Below are positions 35,301 through 46,378 of a stretch of 64,000 nt of DNA, piece after piece. How positions within the stretch are numbered: the first letter of the stretch is position 1; each line of letters starts with the position of its first letter. The position numbers and the translations under genes are program-made. Under the pieces are notes generated by a model. It searched no databases. It was not told the origin of the DNA and was given only the letters and a program-made list of their open reading frames with translations. The stretch is from Zhengitettix transpicula (lineage: Eukaryota; Arthropoda; Insecta; Orthoptera; Tetrigidae): contig CM073594.1 of NCBI GenBank assembly GCA_037074705.1, positions 74,510,509 to 74,574,508 on the forward strand, written 5' to 3'.

Positions 35301-36400
35301 GCTAATAGATTTCCTCTTCAGCTATAAAAAAAAATTAGCTGTAATGGATTCTTTACGTTAAATTTAATTTGTTTTAAAGAAATAAAAGCTGCTTACTCAT
35401 TACTAATTTTTCACACGATCCGTTTTTCTACTCTCAATTCAGTTCCCTATTCACAAGGAGAAAAAACAGAACACACAATGTGAAGTTAAGGAAACGCGAT
35501 GTTAATAAAAAAGTGAGAAAGTGAAGAAACTTCGGTTTTTAGAAGAAAACGATTCGTGAATAATAAAGACCAGAAAAAAGGATAATATCGACCTTAAAAC
35601 CTGCTGAAATTATCGAAGAATTAGTTGCGTTGATAACTTTATTTCCGATTAAGTTCTTTTCAGTGTTAGTTATATTAATTTGGTGTTTCAGAAATAATTC
35701 TTGGGCGGGGACTTGTGTTTGGGTGAGTGTTGATCCTTCTTATCTGTAAGGTACGTCCTATTTCGGTAATTGCTTTCGATTACGTTTCAATCAATCTTGG
35801 AGGAGAATTGGGTGTCTGCGTGTTTGTATTGGTCCACCGGTGAAGTGGAGAGTTTATTGGCAACAGGAAGCGGCTGTGTCTGGATGGGGTCGGTGTCGGA
35901 TGTCTGCAGGGACGGGATCGAGTTCGTGTCTCCTCATCCAATTACAGAACGCAGGTGGTCTCTCCTATAATAGTCCGTGTCTTCTCTCATAGCTGAAGTA
36001 CCGTTATTGAAACCCCATGAAATGGGCTCCCCAAACTTTTAGGTTTTTCCCCCCCCCCCATTTGAAAATTTGTTGCGTCATCTATCCAGAGCGTCCTGAT
36101 ATCTCGGATGGGGAAATTGATCACTTTGCACTCAGATTATCCAATTTTCTTTCCGGCCACTATCCGATAATTAGAAATTTAATTCAGAGTTGACGTCACA
36201 CTGTTGACAACACACCTCGTTATCAAGGGACTTTTATGTTATGGGCTCCCATATCTTTGATTTGGACAGTGAGAAAAATAAGGCAGTGGTAATTTATAAA
36301 TCCCATCACATTCACCTATTGATATTTAATATAATTGTTAATAAATAAACACCAAAGCCAATATCTCAGGGAAAAATGTGTTAATCAATTAAATATAATA
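35301..36400. other. Unassigned stretch
   Basis: An open frame of 66 codons at 35770-35970 is unrecognised. A C run lies at 36050-36059. No repeat boundary seen. Confidence 0.4.
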
Positions 36401-36415
36401 ATCATTTCAATACAA

Positions 36416-36447
36416 CGTTTCGTCCACAATTTTGGGACTTCTTCATG
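36416..36447 (-). other. Hammerhead-like core, degenerate
   Basis: The minus strand reads ATGAAGA, AGTCCC, loop, GGAC, GAAACG. The C of CUGANGA is replaced by A. The stem GTCC/GGAC is intact. Confidence 0.45.
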
Positions 36448-36651
36448 CAATATACAGTTATGAATGAATTATGTAATGCTAAATTATAAGAACAAATAAT
36501 TAGTGTCATGACCTGCTAACTCAGAATTTGGTTTACTCATAACAATTATAATAACCTGACATCTTATTAGATAAACGTTTAAAAAAACCAGTCCTGTAAT
36601 TTGGAAAAAAATTATTATTAATATTAAAACATAATATTTAAAAAACCATAA

Positions 36652-36680
36652 CGTTTCATCCCTGATTGGGACCTCCTCAG
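36652..36680 (-). other. Hammerhead-like core with intact CUGANGA and GAAAC boxes
   Basis: The minus strand reads CTGAGGA, then GGTCCC, a 4-5 base loop, GGGAT and GAAACG. Both core boxes of the hammerhead are unchanged, and a CCC/GGG stem separates them. It lies 236 bp from the previous core in the same orientation, suggesting tandem Penelope-like terminal repeats. There is one extra base between the box and the stem, so cleavage is unproven. Confidence 0.5.
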
Positions 36681-36699
36681 GTGTACAATTACAATTAAA

Positions 36700-37555
36700 T
36701 TCAATTACTTGATAATTCTGTGTAAACACGTTATAGTGTTATTTAAAATTTAACATATAAACATTTAGATTTCTAACGTGCAACGTTGCGTCCTTAATGA
36801 CTGTTATGTTTACGCAGCTGGCAAGACTATTGTTGAATTTTTAAATAACAAGGGAAATGAAAATGTATGTAATGCAACGAATATATTCCTATTACATTCA
36901 ATCCTAAAGTTTATTTAAATCTTTGGGTGTAATTTTTAACATTTATGGCCGCCGAAACATTGGATCTAACGTGCCAACATTTCATTGATCAATCTGGAAT
37001 AATGTTTACTTTTTTCATCTAAAATCTTTGCATTGTTGCCAATCGAAATTATGTTTTGACACAAGCGAATAAAATTTTTATTTTAAATTATTTTTTTATA
37101 TTCATTGCCTTTTCGACAGAGTTTTGTTTCCCCGATATAACAAGCATCACAATCTAAATAATTACTATGTGAAATAAGCGTTATGTTTATCTAAAATCTG
37201 TAATATTGTTACAGAAATATAAAGAAATAATCCTAATTAATCAACCAATCAATAAGTTTCTATTGTATGTTTTCGAAAAAGGTTGAAGTACGTTAAAAAC
37301 AAATTATTCTTAGGCTTATTAATTGGTAAATTGTTATTATCGTAGATTAATTTGAATAAAAATAATTTTGTTGTAAATTAATTGTAAAGAGTGAGAATTA
37401 AGTAGAAGAATATTTACGATTTTGTCAAGGGTTTTGTTTGTTTGTTGAGTCGAGTTTTTTTTTCTAGTGAGGGCCTTTCGTTTGTCCCATATACCAAACA
37501 CTGAAATCTGCTGTTATGTTTTCAAAAAGAGAGGGGTATACGATAAAATAAACGT
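36700..37555. other. AT-rich stretch
   Basis: A weak third signature (CAACGTTGCGTCC, about 36781) follows the two hammerhead-like cores. Nothing else is recognised. Confidence 0.4.
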
Positions 37556-37775
37556 AGAGTTTTTTTATATATAAACAATAGGCATTTGAAGTCAGTAAAA
37601 GACATTTATTGAATATTCCACTAAGTATCGTCGCTATTCTGCGACTTCTGGTATTTTTTTACAAAATTTTGATCACACCGGAAGAGGTCGCAAATTAGCG
37701 ACGAAACGTAGTGTAATTTTCAATAATATATTTTTCTGATGTCAAATGGCTGTTGTTTATTTATAATTTGTCTTA
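37556..37775. mobile_element. Penelope-like inverted terminal pair
   Basis: The segment 37562-37655 (ATAAACAATAGGCATTTGAAG to GTCGCTATTCTGCGAC) is an inverted, diverged copy of 37681-37770 (GAGGTCGCAAATTAGCGAC to ATGGCTGTTGTTTAT). The right arm carries AGCGACGAAACG. The arms are only about 25 bp apart. Confidence 0.6.
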
Positions 37776-38999
37776 AATGGACAGAATATATTTATCATTA
37801 TTAAGTAGTGTTTTTTAAGATAGTTTTTTAAATTTGTAATGAATTTATCTGACTTAACCATCTTGTTAATTCTAATTTTTTGATTGGCATTGTTGTGTCC
37901 AGTCGTTGTTGGACAATACATGACCCCGACTCCAATAATGCCGCTACAGCGTTGTCATGACAAATTTACAAAGCTTGACTGTACTCGTTCCTAAATATAT
38001 CGCAGATCTGTGTGTGTGTGCGGAATAAAGGGGGTTCGTCGTCGCCCCCACCGCCAACCTATTCTATTCTACGTCGGCTCGATTACAGCCTTGCGCCCTC
38101 TAACCTTAGCCCCGACGACGTGAACTAATGACTTGTTGACGTCACTAACAATGTTTTCCACAGTGCGATTGTTACAGTGTGAGTGTGTCGTATTCTCTTT
38201 TCTCTGTACGAGCCGAAGCCCCTTAATTAATCTTCATTGCCCTCGCTGGAAGTGTCACAGTTTTCGCGATTAACGACCCGCGGCGGCTTTTCTCCTCGCG
38301 TCCATTAATTACCTTTCCCTGCAGCTCTCGCGGGGTGTACCAGCTACCAGGAGCGTATTTGCACCGTTTCCGGATCCGTTGCGGATGTAATGGTTCCTTC
38401 GCATGCCTCGCCGACATTTACGCTCCTGCTGAGGTGAACGGGTGGGGGGAAATTCTCTTAGAAAAGCCGCCCGCATAAATCCCGGTCAGTCAGCACCTCC
38501 ACTAACCCCAACCTCCTCTCCTTCCTCCTAATTAATTTCCCCTCCTCCAGCGGCACCTCCTTCTTCCTCGCTTAATTAGGGAACGCTCTTATTAAGCAGA
38601 TAAGCGGCAAGACCTGAGTCCAAAGAGTTTAAGCCTCGCGGTACTCAACGATCGCAGTGAACCGTAGTCGAGTTGTTTCGAAACTTTTATGACAGCGGTA
38701 AGGAAACCTATTACACAAGTTTTCATTGGTCGAGTGGCGAGAAGGTTTACAAAGACCATTAATTATTATTTTATCCTTCATTAATTTCAATTCCTTGACA
38801 TTTATACATGATTTGTTGTTGATGTTACAAGGAGGTTTAATTTAAAAATGAATCATAGGAGGACAAACACAACAATGGTAATGCTCTGTATCGTTAATAC
38901 TGAGACATTGGTCCAATTACTTACAACCCATACAATTATAATAATTATAGGAATAGATTTTATTAAAAACTTAATTATTTATACAATTGAAATATATAC
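37776..38999. other. Unique stretch, partly CG-richer, possible host regulatory DNA
   Basis: 38030-38660 is clearly less AT-rich than its surroundings. It holds TTAATTAA-type or TAATTA-type motifs at about 38222, 38305, 38529 and 38571 and an AGATAAG near 38599. No open frame has a recognisable product. Confidence 0.35.
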
Positions 39000-39969
39000 T
39001 GTAGCAATAGTTAATTAGGCCATTAATTGTTTTGTTATAATTTGAATTGTAGTGAATAATTTGAATTATAGCGGTATGAGCTACGAAAGCGACAATAGCG
39101 CTGAGCTCTGTTGCTTTGTTGAAGAGCCGAAATGGCGATGGCGCACGAAAAAGTAAAGTTAGTCCTCATTCTGCGGTCAGCCACGAGAGGAGAGACATTA
39201 AAACAAATCTTCACCGAGATACATAGCAGTTCGATACAAATAGATAAATAAAACAGTAACAGTCTAAAATCTGCAAATCTTGAGTTCCTGTAAGCAAGCA
39301 GATAGTTGGACAGAGACATTTTCTAACTAGCCAACGGTGAAGCTAAGGTTGCTTCATTATCAAAATTGAACAATTTTGCATTGAGGGAAACCGACATCCG
39401 ATAGCTGACCAAGGAGAGGATCATCCGAGGTTCCTGAGAACTGGGTACGTGCATTTCGACAGCGTATGTGTAGAATCTGTGAGGAAATTAGAATCAGTGT
39501 AAAATTTGCGTTTATAGTGTAGTGTTGGAGATACAAAAGAATGCTGGTACCAGTCGGACATTATGTGAGTAACCAAAACTTTCATAATTATATTTGTAAA
39601 CGATAACTAAAAGGGTAGAGTCAGATTTAGTTCACTTTTCATTTCGTTCAAGTTTAATTTCTTTACATTTAGCTTTCTTTCAGTTATCGACATATTGTTT
39701 TTAGGTAAATTTTATGCTTGATTTGTTAATGACTTTACTAAATCACTTTTTTGTTAATTATCAAACCCAATGAAGACCCTGAGAGAAGGTATCTTTATTT
39801 GATTGTAATTTTTTTAATTTTGGAAGCCGCACGTGAATAAATAATAAATTATTTTGTTTGCTAAATTTTCATAATCATTTCTTTTAATCGACCTTTCATT
39901 TTGATTATTACATAAATGGCACCACAACGTGGGGCAAATTAATTAAACGACAAATAGTTAATCATTACA
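39000..39969 (+). mobile_element. LTR element F with primer-site unit inside the target duplication
   Basis: Starts TGTAGCAATAGTTAATTAGG. The LTR body ends TTGATTATTACA at 39912, the same end as element E. It is followed by TGGCACCACAACGTGGGGC (39917-39935), a lysine-tRNA-type primer-binding site, then about 30 bp ending AATCATTACA at 39969. ATAC precedes the start (38996-38999) and follows 39969 (39970-39973). So the 4-bp duplication encloses LTR plus primer unit, and the extra unit was part of what is now a bounded insertion. Confidence 0.85.
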
Positions 39970-40193
39970 ATACCTTTGAATTTTTCACCATAAAAATTAT
40001 AACTCATGTATTACATGAAACTTTCAATGTTTCTATAAAGTCTTATAATTGTTGGGTAATTTTCTACTAATTAGAATTTAATGTCAGACATTGTTCCTGT
40101 TCAAAATTTAAAAAAGATATTCGGAATAATTATAAAAATAAATTAAATCAAAAACAAAAATGTAGAACGAAATAAATAAAATTTTATTTTTCA
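39970..40193. other. AT-rich link
   Basis: AT-rich DNA before the jockey-type fragment. It may include decayed upstream RT sequence, as the frame just before 40194 shows weak similarity. Confidence 0.3.
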
Positions 40194-40535
40194 GTTTGCC
40201 CGCAAGTTAAAATATTCAGTGAACTTATCCCAGTAAAAACTGAAGTAAAATATCTAGAACTCCGTCTCTACGAAAAAACTGACATTGGAAAACCACTTAA
40301 AAGCCAAAAAGGAACAACTGAAACTAAAAACATGCACTGGTTACTTGGACGAAAATCACAACTCACTACTGAAAACAAACTGCTTCTATATAAAACCATA
40401 CTAATACCTGTATGGTCTTACGGGGTAGAATTATGGGAAACCATCAAATATCAAGATCTTGCAGACTTTTCAATACACCGCCGACCTCTACGTCCAGCAA
40501 TAAAGAGATTATGGCCAGAAGACATCACTGAATAA
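40194..40535 (+). pseudogene. Jockey-type LINE reverse transcriptase, C-terminal fragment
   Basis: One frame reads VCPQVKIFSELIPVKTEVKY, then LELRLY, and later MHWLLGRKSQLTTENKLLLY followed by KTILIPVWSYGVELWE. This is the end of the RT domain and thumb of jockey-clade retrotransposons: CP.V, IP....VKYLG, the (Y/H)WLLGRKS.L..ENKLLLYK.IL.P.W.YG..LW block. The Gly of YLGL is Glu. After LWE the normal continuation (QRFQ.K.LR.I) is replaced by a short tail with a stop at 40535, indicating an internal deletion. The catalytic FADD region is absent, so this is a 5'-truncated relic. Confidence 0.85.
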
Positions 40536-41902
40536 ATCCAGGAGACCCGCCACTGGACGGTGCCCTACTCAAGTCAAATAGCTTTAATAATTAAACAATT
40601 TACTTATTACTCTAACTGTTAAGAGTAGATTGTAAATCAGCAACCGAAATGTTTTAAAAAAATCATTAGTTTACTAATAATGATGTTGACTTAGAAGAAA
40701 AATTGAATTTTACAGTTTTCTTCTAGAAAACTCTAGATTGAAATATACGTTTGCGTAAATCAATCATACGTCTAATTATATTCCATTAATGAGAATGTCA
40801 GATTTGGATAAAAATTTAGTTATTGATTTAGAACTTTTCTGAAATACTATTGTCGATTAAAGACAATACTTTGATTTTACATATCGGATTATGTACTATA
40901 ATGTAATTATGTTTTAAAACGAAAAAAAATTGTGTATTTTATTTATGTAAAATGGACATAATTCCGTAATAAATAAATATAACAATAAAGATATAAAATT
41001 ATTAAGAGCCGGAAAGTAAATAATGAGTTAAGGAAAGAAAAGAGGATTTCAAATAGAAGACTTTATTTTACAACTTATTATTGAATTTTTCCCGCAGATT
41101 GCCAACTTATTTTTCTAATGTACAAAGATGACCATTGTCACGGCTAATGGATGGAAACTGATTAAATAAATCTAAACAACGAAAATAAATAATTTGTTAG
41201 TAACGGATTAGGAATATAAAATTGTCGACCAGACCAGTCGTCTAACCACTGACCTATCCTGGATTTCTGGAGATTCTGTCCTTCAATTAATTTGTTAGCC
41301 AGTGACAGAAGATACGGAGAAAGAAAAGTAAAGAGGAAGACAGAAATTAAAGAAAGAACGGATGTAATAAAATAAATCAAGTAAAGAAGAGTATAGGAAA
41401 CTAAGAAACGAAAATTATGAAGGTATCACGAAAGACGCTGAATTTGTTTCAAGTGACAATTGAAGATGAGACGAGTTGATTGTTGCCCTGGCCAGAAGGA
41501 AGGGGACGTAAGAGGGGAAGCACACCTGATCGTTGCCATGCGGGTCCAGCAGTAACTGGAACTGTTATCTTTCCTAACAGCCTCTTTCTTTGTCCCCTGA
41601 ACTCGAACGTTAAAGATGGGGACTCGTCTTTCACTACCCCTATAAACCTACCCGCACCTCTATATATCTATATAACACACACATACACACTAGAAATATT
41701 ACCGGCTTACTCCAACGATTTATAAAAAAAATAATTAATGTTTCCTCATTAGTATAGCTTTTGTCCTCCGATCCCAGTCCTTTCTTACGGTTTTTTCTTC
41801 CTGTATACATTTATTTCGTCTGCTTCCTATTTCATACATTTTTTCTACTTGTTGTTACTCTTCGTTTCCTTCTATTTATATTTTTCCTCTCTTATTGAGA
41901 TA
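40536..41902. other. Unassigned stretch
   Basis: AT-rich to 41050, then purine-rich. Frames up to 81 codons have no motif. A short CACACA run lies near 41677. Confidence 0.4.
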
Positions 41903-42000
41903 CCCTTCCGCATCCCCCCTTTCAAATCCCTTCCTATGCTATTAAAGGGGAGTTGCCCAACGTGGATTACCCTCATGTAGCCTGTTGCCCTAAAAAAAAG
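41903..42000 (+). repeat. Hairpin-rich poly(A) repeat, copy 9 (5'-truncated)
   Basis: Only the last 98 bp: ACCCTTCCGCATCC to CATGTAGCCTGTTGCCC and an A run. It abuts copy 10 in the same orientation. Confidence 0.9.
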
Positions 42001-42017
42001 GAGATTCTCCGCTTTGG

Positions 42018-42542
42018 TCTGCGAGGGATATTCTCTCGCAGGCAGAACCTTGTAGGAGAGACACGAAGGGGCTACCATTGGGGATGGCTTTTCCTCTCCG
42101 TTTTTTAACAAAGGTTCCCACAAGCCGAGGCACCTCGGCCTGTTTTGAGACGTGCATGTTCCGGGGTCACAGACCTTGGGCATACGGTAAGAGTTGTTCG
42201 CTGTTCCCATTGCAACAGTCGGCCAGCTGCCTCCTAAACTGGTCGAGGTACGGAGAAGGGAATGCTGCGTCCCCACAGCAAACTCTTATCCCGCTATCGG
42301 AGGGGCGTGGGACAATTACCCAATACCCGACCTACCTGATACAGGTTTTTCTAGGGTTTTCCCTGCATTACTTTTAGGCGAATGCCGGGTAGGATCCTTA
42401 AACCATAGCCCGAGGGCACTAGTTAACCCTTGGCTACCTTCCTCTACCCTTCCGCATCCTCCCTTTCAAATCCCTTCCTATGCTATTAAAGGGGAGTTGC
42501 CCAACGTGGATTACCCTCATGTAGCCTGTTGCCCCAAAAAAA
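42018..42542 (+). repeat. Hairpin-rich poly(A) repeat, copy 10 (full length)
   Basis: Starts with the hairpin CTGCGAGGGATATTCTCTCGC and ends GTAGCCTGTTGCCCC plus an A run. It contains inner palindromes CCGAGGCACCTCGG and the GCAGG..CCTGC stem around the TTTTTCTAGGGTTTT loop. A 252-codon open frame runs from here into copy 11 (42194-42952), but it is a by-product of the repeat and is not called as a gene. Confidence 0.9.
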
Positions 42543-42559
42543 AAAGAGATTCTCCGCTT

Positions 42560-43113
42560 TGGTCTGCGAGGGCTATTCTCTCGCAGGCAGTACCTGCGAG
42601 GGATATTCTCTCGCACGCAGAACCTTGTAGGAGAGACACAAAGGGGCTACCATTGGGGATGCCTTTTCCTCTCCGTTTTTTAACAAAGGTTCCCACAAGC
42701 CGAGGCACCTCGGCCTGTTTTGAGACGTGTATGTTCCGGGGTCTCAGACCTTGGGCATACGGTAAGAGTTGTTCTCTGTTCCCATTGGAACAGTCGGTCA
42801 GCTGCCTCCTAAACTGGTCGAGGTACGGAGAAGGGAATGCTGCGTCCCCACAGCAAACTCTTCTCCCGCTATCGGAGGGGCGTGGGACAAGTACCCAATG
42901 CCCGACCTACCTGATGCAGGTTTTTCTAGGGTTTTCCTTGCATTACTTTTAGACGAATGCCGAGTAGTATTATACCATAGCCCGGGGGCACTAGTTAACC
43001 CTTGGCTACCTTCCTCTACCCTTCCGCATTCCCCCTTTCAAATCCCTTCCTAGGCAATTAAAGGGGAGTTGCCACTATGTGGATTACCCTCATGTAGCCT
43101 GTTACCCTAAAAA
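42560..43113 (+). repeat. Hairpin-rich poly(A) repeat, copy 11 (full length)
   Basis: Tandem to copy 10 with a period of about 580 bp and very similar sequence, so the pair is comparatively young. It begins with two consecutive head hairpins (42563 and 42592) and ends in CATGTAGCCTGTTACCC plus an A run. Confidence 0.9.
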
Positions 43114-45135
43114 AAATAGATTCTCCTGTCTCTGGAAACAATAGTTGCAACCGCTGTTTGTGAATCTCTCTTCTCTGTCGATTAGCTAACTTTGAAATTT
43201 TTCCCAAGATGGACGCAATCACATGATGTCGTCAAGGAACGGTCCTTATCGTCGTAGATTGTTAATTTAATCATCCGTGTGACATAAGCAGATGACGTCA
43301 TTCGGCGTGCAAGTTTGGGCCGCGAAGTGAAAACTGCGTTTTCCTTGTCCACGAGATGACTCGTTAATGAAATCCCTCACGAGTCTTGATTAACGTCCCC
43401 GCAATGTTACCAGGACGAATTGTTAACCATTTTATAAAAAGATGTTTCCAGAAAAAGCCATCAAGTCCTGAGACGCGGAAACTCTTGTAATCAGCGCGGA
43501 AAAACTAAGCTGGTAAAAACAGAGCTTCCCACAATAATGACGAACGCAGTGTTGCGGGGGCGCGCGAGGGGAGGAATTATCGCGGAGACAATGAAATCGG
43601 CATAATTGGGAAGAGAGACAGAGGAAGGGGGGTTTGAGAACGGCAATCTCGTTAAGGGTCATATTGTTGGCAGCACTGAGACGAAACCACGCGGGGGAAA
43701 GGGATGTTTGTCTCTCGTCCTTGCCTCCAGGATGCACAATTCACACTCAAGCCTTTCTCACAAATGACGTAACACGTCCCCCTACTTGTAGAACTGTTGT
43801 TAGAGTTTAATGACATTTTGTTTAGAGAACAGTAATTATATTTTAGGCAAAATACCCAATCCATAATGAATAAAAATAATCTCAAGTCGTTAAGACACAA
43901 AATATTTATGAAACGATGTTTTTACCGTCAAGGTGTTTATATTAAAAGTTAATTTTAATAAAAAATCTTAATGGGTGCGGAATAAATTTACATATCTTAT
44001 TTATCCTTAAAATATCTCATCGAACAAGTAAAAATAAAAGACCCTCTAATATTATTGAATTGAATCTTTAATTTTCGCGGGAAAAATATATTCCAGAGTT
44101 TAATAAATTCTTTGTATTATTTTTTTTGAGGGGTGTGGGGGGGGGGTTCTTCAGTCCTATTTTCAGGAAATATATTACGTGTCGTACACATAAATCAGTA
44201 AATATGTACGACTGATATATACTAATTTAAGACAATTAAAAATTCAATTTTTAGTTTGAAAAATACGTGATCGGGAAAATGTTTTAATGGTAACTGATTG
44301 AGAAACTAAATGAAATTGAAAATTAGTGTAGCCGATTGTAGAAATGTTTAATAATTGAAAAACACCTGCATGAGAAAATACAAGAATGAGAAACTTATAT
44401 GCATTATTAAATAAATGTAATATATATATATATATATATGAGAAAATAAATTGCCTAAACGAGAAGAAAAAAGCGTTCGAGAACAAAAAAGTTATGTTCA
44501 GAGAAGGATCTGAGATAGAGAGAGACAGAGGCCGAACAAACATAGAAATATAGGGGTGGGAATAGAAAATGAGATAGAGGTTATTACAGAAAAGATAGAG
44601 GAGCGGCATTAAAGATTTAAGTAGAAACTTTGGAGAAAGAAAAGTTCTTCCCTTGAAGATGGTGACAGTGTCGTACATATAAAATGAGATACGGAAGGGA
44701 ATAAATCTGTACAAATAGAAAGTGACAGGAGAGGGGGAAAATATATTTAAGTAGACTCACAAGAATAGGCTGAGATTAAGACGGAGATGAAAGTGGAGAC
44801 AAAGGTAGAGAGAGTAGACACGTAGAAATAGCTTCATTGTCTAGGCTCTTTGGCTGCGTTTCCTGCCTACACGACGTCGTCGAATGTACGCTTGCATCCC
44901 CCCACCCCACCATTTCCTCTCCCTGTGATGCTATTTTTCTGTCGTAGTTGCAGCGACCCGTCAACTTTAAGCTCGCCAGTTTTACTTTTATTTGCGTTGT
45001 ATTTTTTTTGTTTCAACATTTTTTGTTTTATCTTTCCTTCCAACCCCTTCACGTCACCCCCTTAAAACCACCAGCGTCCTGCTTGACGTCTGCCTCCCAT
45101 ACTCATACATATATAATTTTTTTATACCTTTTTTT

Positions 45136-45203
<68 letters not shown>

Positions 45204-46198
45204 CTCTCTCTCTCTCTGTGCGTCTGTGTGTGTGTGTGTTTCTGTGTTTGTGGAAATCGGTTTTCTCCCTGCGCGTTTATGACGCGTTGACTTGCATCCG
45301 CAGTTTTATTGCCACCCCCACCACAACCCCCGGATGGGAAGAGTGAAACGCAAGGGTTGGTACGACAGGGTTGTCGCGTGGTTGAATTTTTCTCTTTCCT
45401 TATTTTCACTCCTTGCCCCGGAGAAAATAGGAAAATTTATATGCATTACAAGGAATACTTCGTTGATCGTCGACACATGAAAAGCGTCTGTTTGTCTGTC
45501 CCACCACTTTTCATTCATCTTTTCCCACCACTCTCGCTGTTCTGCCATTCCTACTCTACAAGATTCTACCAAATGTCTCACTATTTTCACATATCCCCGT
45601 TTCTAACTCCATCTGAGCTTATGAAGAACACAATTTTTTTTTACCCAGGCCGTGGAAACTTTTGAATATTTTCCAATGTCGTGGCTTAACCCCCATTGGA
45701 AGTTGGTTTCCAATACCGGGCCGTACCCCCTCTGTTATCAGGAAAGCTGACGATCTCGCTGGTTGTTTCTTGATATCAACTCTGACGAATGATGATCTCG
45801 GTCCAAACTCTCAACGATGAGTTGAGTCGACATCTTTTCTGCGATTGGGATCGATCCCGGTGGCAGTTCAACAACCCTCGTTAACCCTGAGTACAGTATT
45901 TTGTATTTTAATTACAGTACGTATTTTTCAAAAGTTTTTGAAGGTCAACCAAAAGATCGATGTTTGCAGTATACAGTTGTTCTTTATTAAAGCTAAAATC
46001 ACATTTTTTATGATTTAATTTGTAACATTACAACTCAAATAACTTAGTAATTTCCCCTACAGTACAGTTTTTTTTTTTTTTTTGGAATTGAGATTTTCGT
46101 ATAACCCGGGTTTCAGTTGACTAGCACCAAACGGGGGTTGTACTGGAAACAGAAGTATTGATATCCAATTTAAAACAGGTAAAAATTCAATATTAAAA
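43114..46198. other. Unique stretch with microsatellites
   Basis: 43130-43760 is balanced in base composition with no recognisable product. 43900-44760 is AT-rich with a TA repeat at 44420-44440. 44860-45660 has pyrimidine-rich tracts, including the long CT block. An unassigned palindromic GGGATCGATCCC lies near 45847. None of the frames of 90-156 codons shows a family motif; several translate the microsatellite. Confidence 0.4.
45144..45240. repeat. (CT)n microsatellite with (GT)n tail
   Basis: About 26 CT units followed by interrupted CT and then GT repeats are directly visible. Confidence 0.95.
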
Positions 46199-46212
46199 TT
46201 AACCTTGAATCC

Positions 46213-46364
46213 TGAATAAATAGTTCTCGGAATTCACACGGGTTTTGCATATTTATATTTAGACGCAACGTTTCGACGACTGAAAGCACTGTCGTCATCT
46301 GCAAAACCCGTGTGAATTCCGAGAACTATTTATTGAACAACTTCACCGGGAAAGACTTCAATCT
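46213..46364. mobile_element. Fold-back element with 14-bp target duplication
   Basis: A perfect 35-bp inverted repeat (46215-46249 and 46300-46334) starts AATAAATAGTTCTCGG and ends GTTTTGCA. The 50-bp loop carries AACGTTTCGACGAC..GTCGTC, the signature also seen in Penelope-like ends. A tail (GAACAACTTCACCGGG) follows. TTAACCTTGAATCC (46199-46212) and TTAACCTTTAATCC (46365-46378) flank it, a 14-bp duplication with one mismatch. The uninterrupted target occurs inverted at 19230-19318. Confidence 0.8.
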
Positions 46365-46378
46365 TTAACCTTTAATCC

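Noticed and set aside
42194..42952. The longest open frame in the window (252 codons)
   Set aside because: It runs across the junction of two tandem copies of the hairpin-rich repeat and translates the A-run tail and hairpins. Other copies have stops and shifts in the same frame, so it is not a gene.
44948..45409. Frames rich in Ser-Leu or Glu-Arg runs
   Set aside because: These are translations of the CT microsatellite at 45144-45240.
45840..45900. GGGATCGATCCC as a tRNA B box
   Set aside because: The string is palindromic and no A box or stems accompany it.
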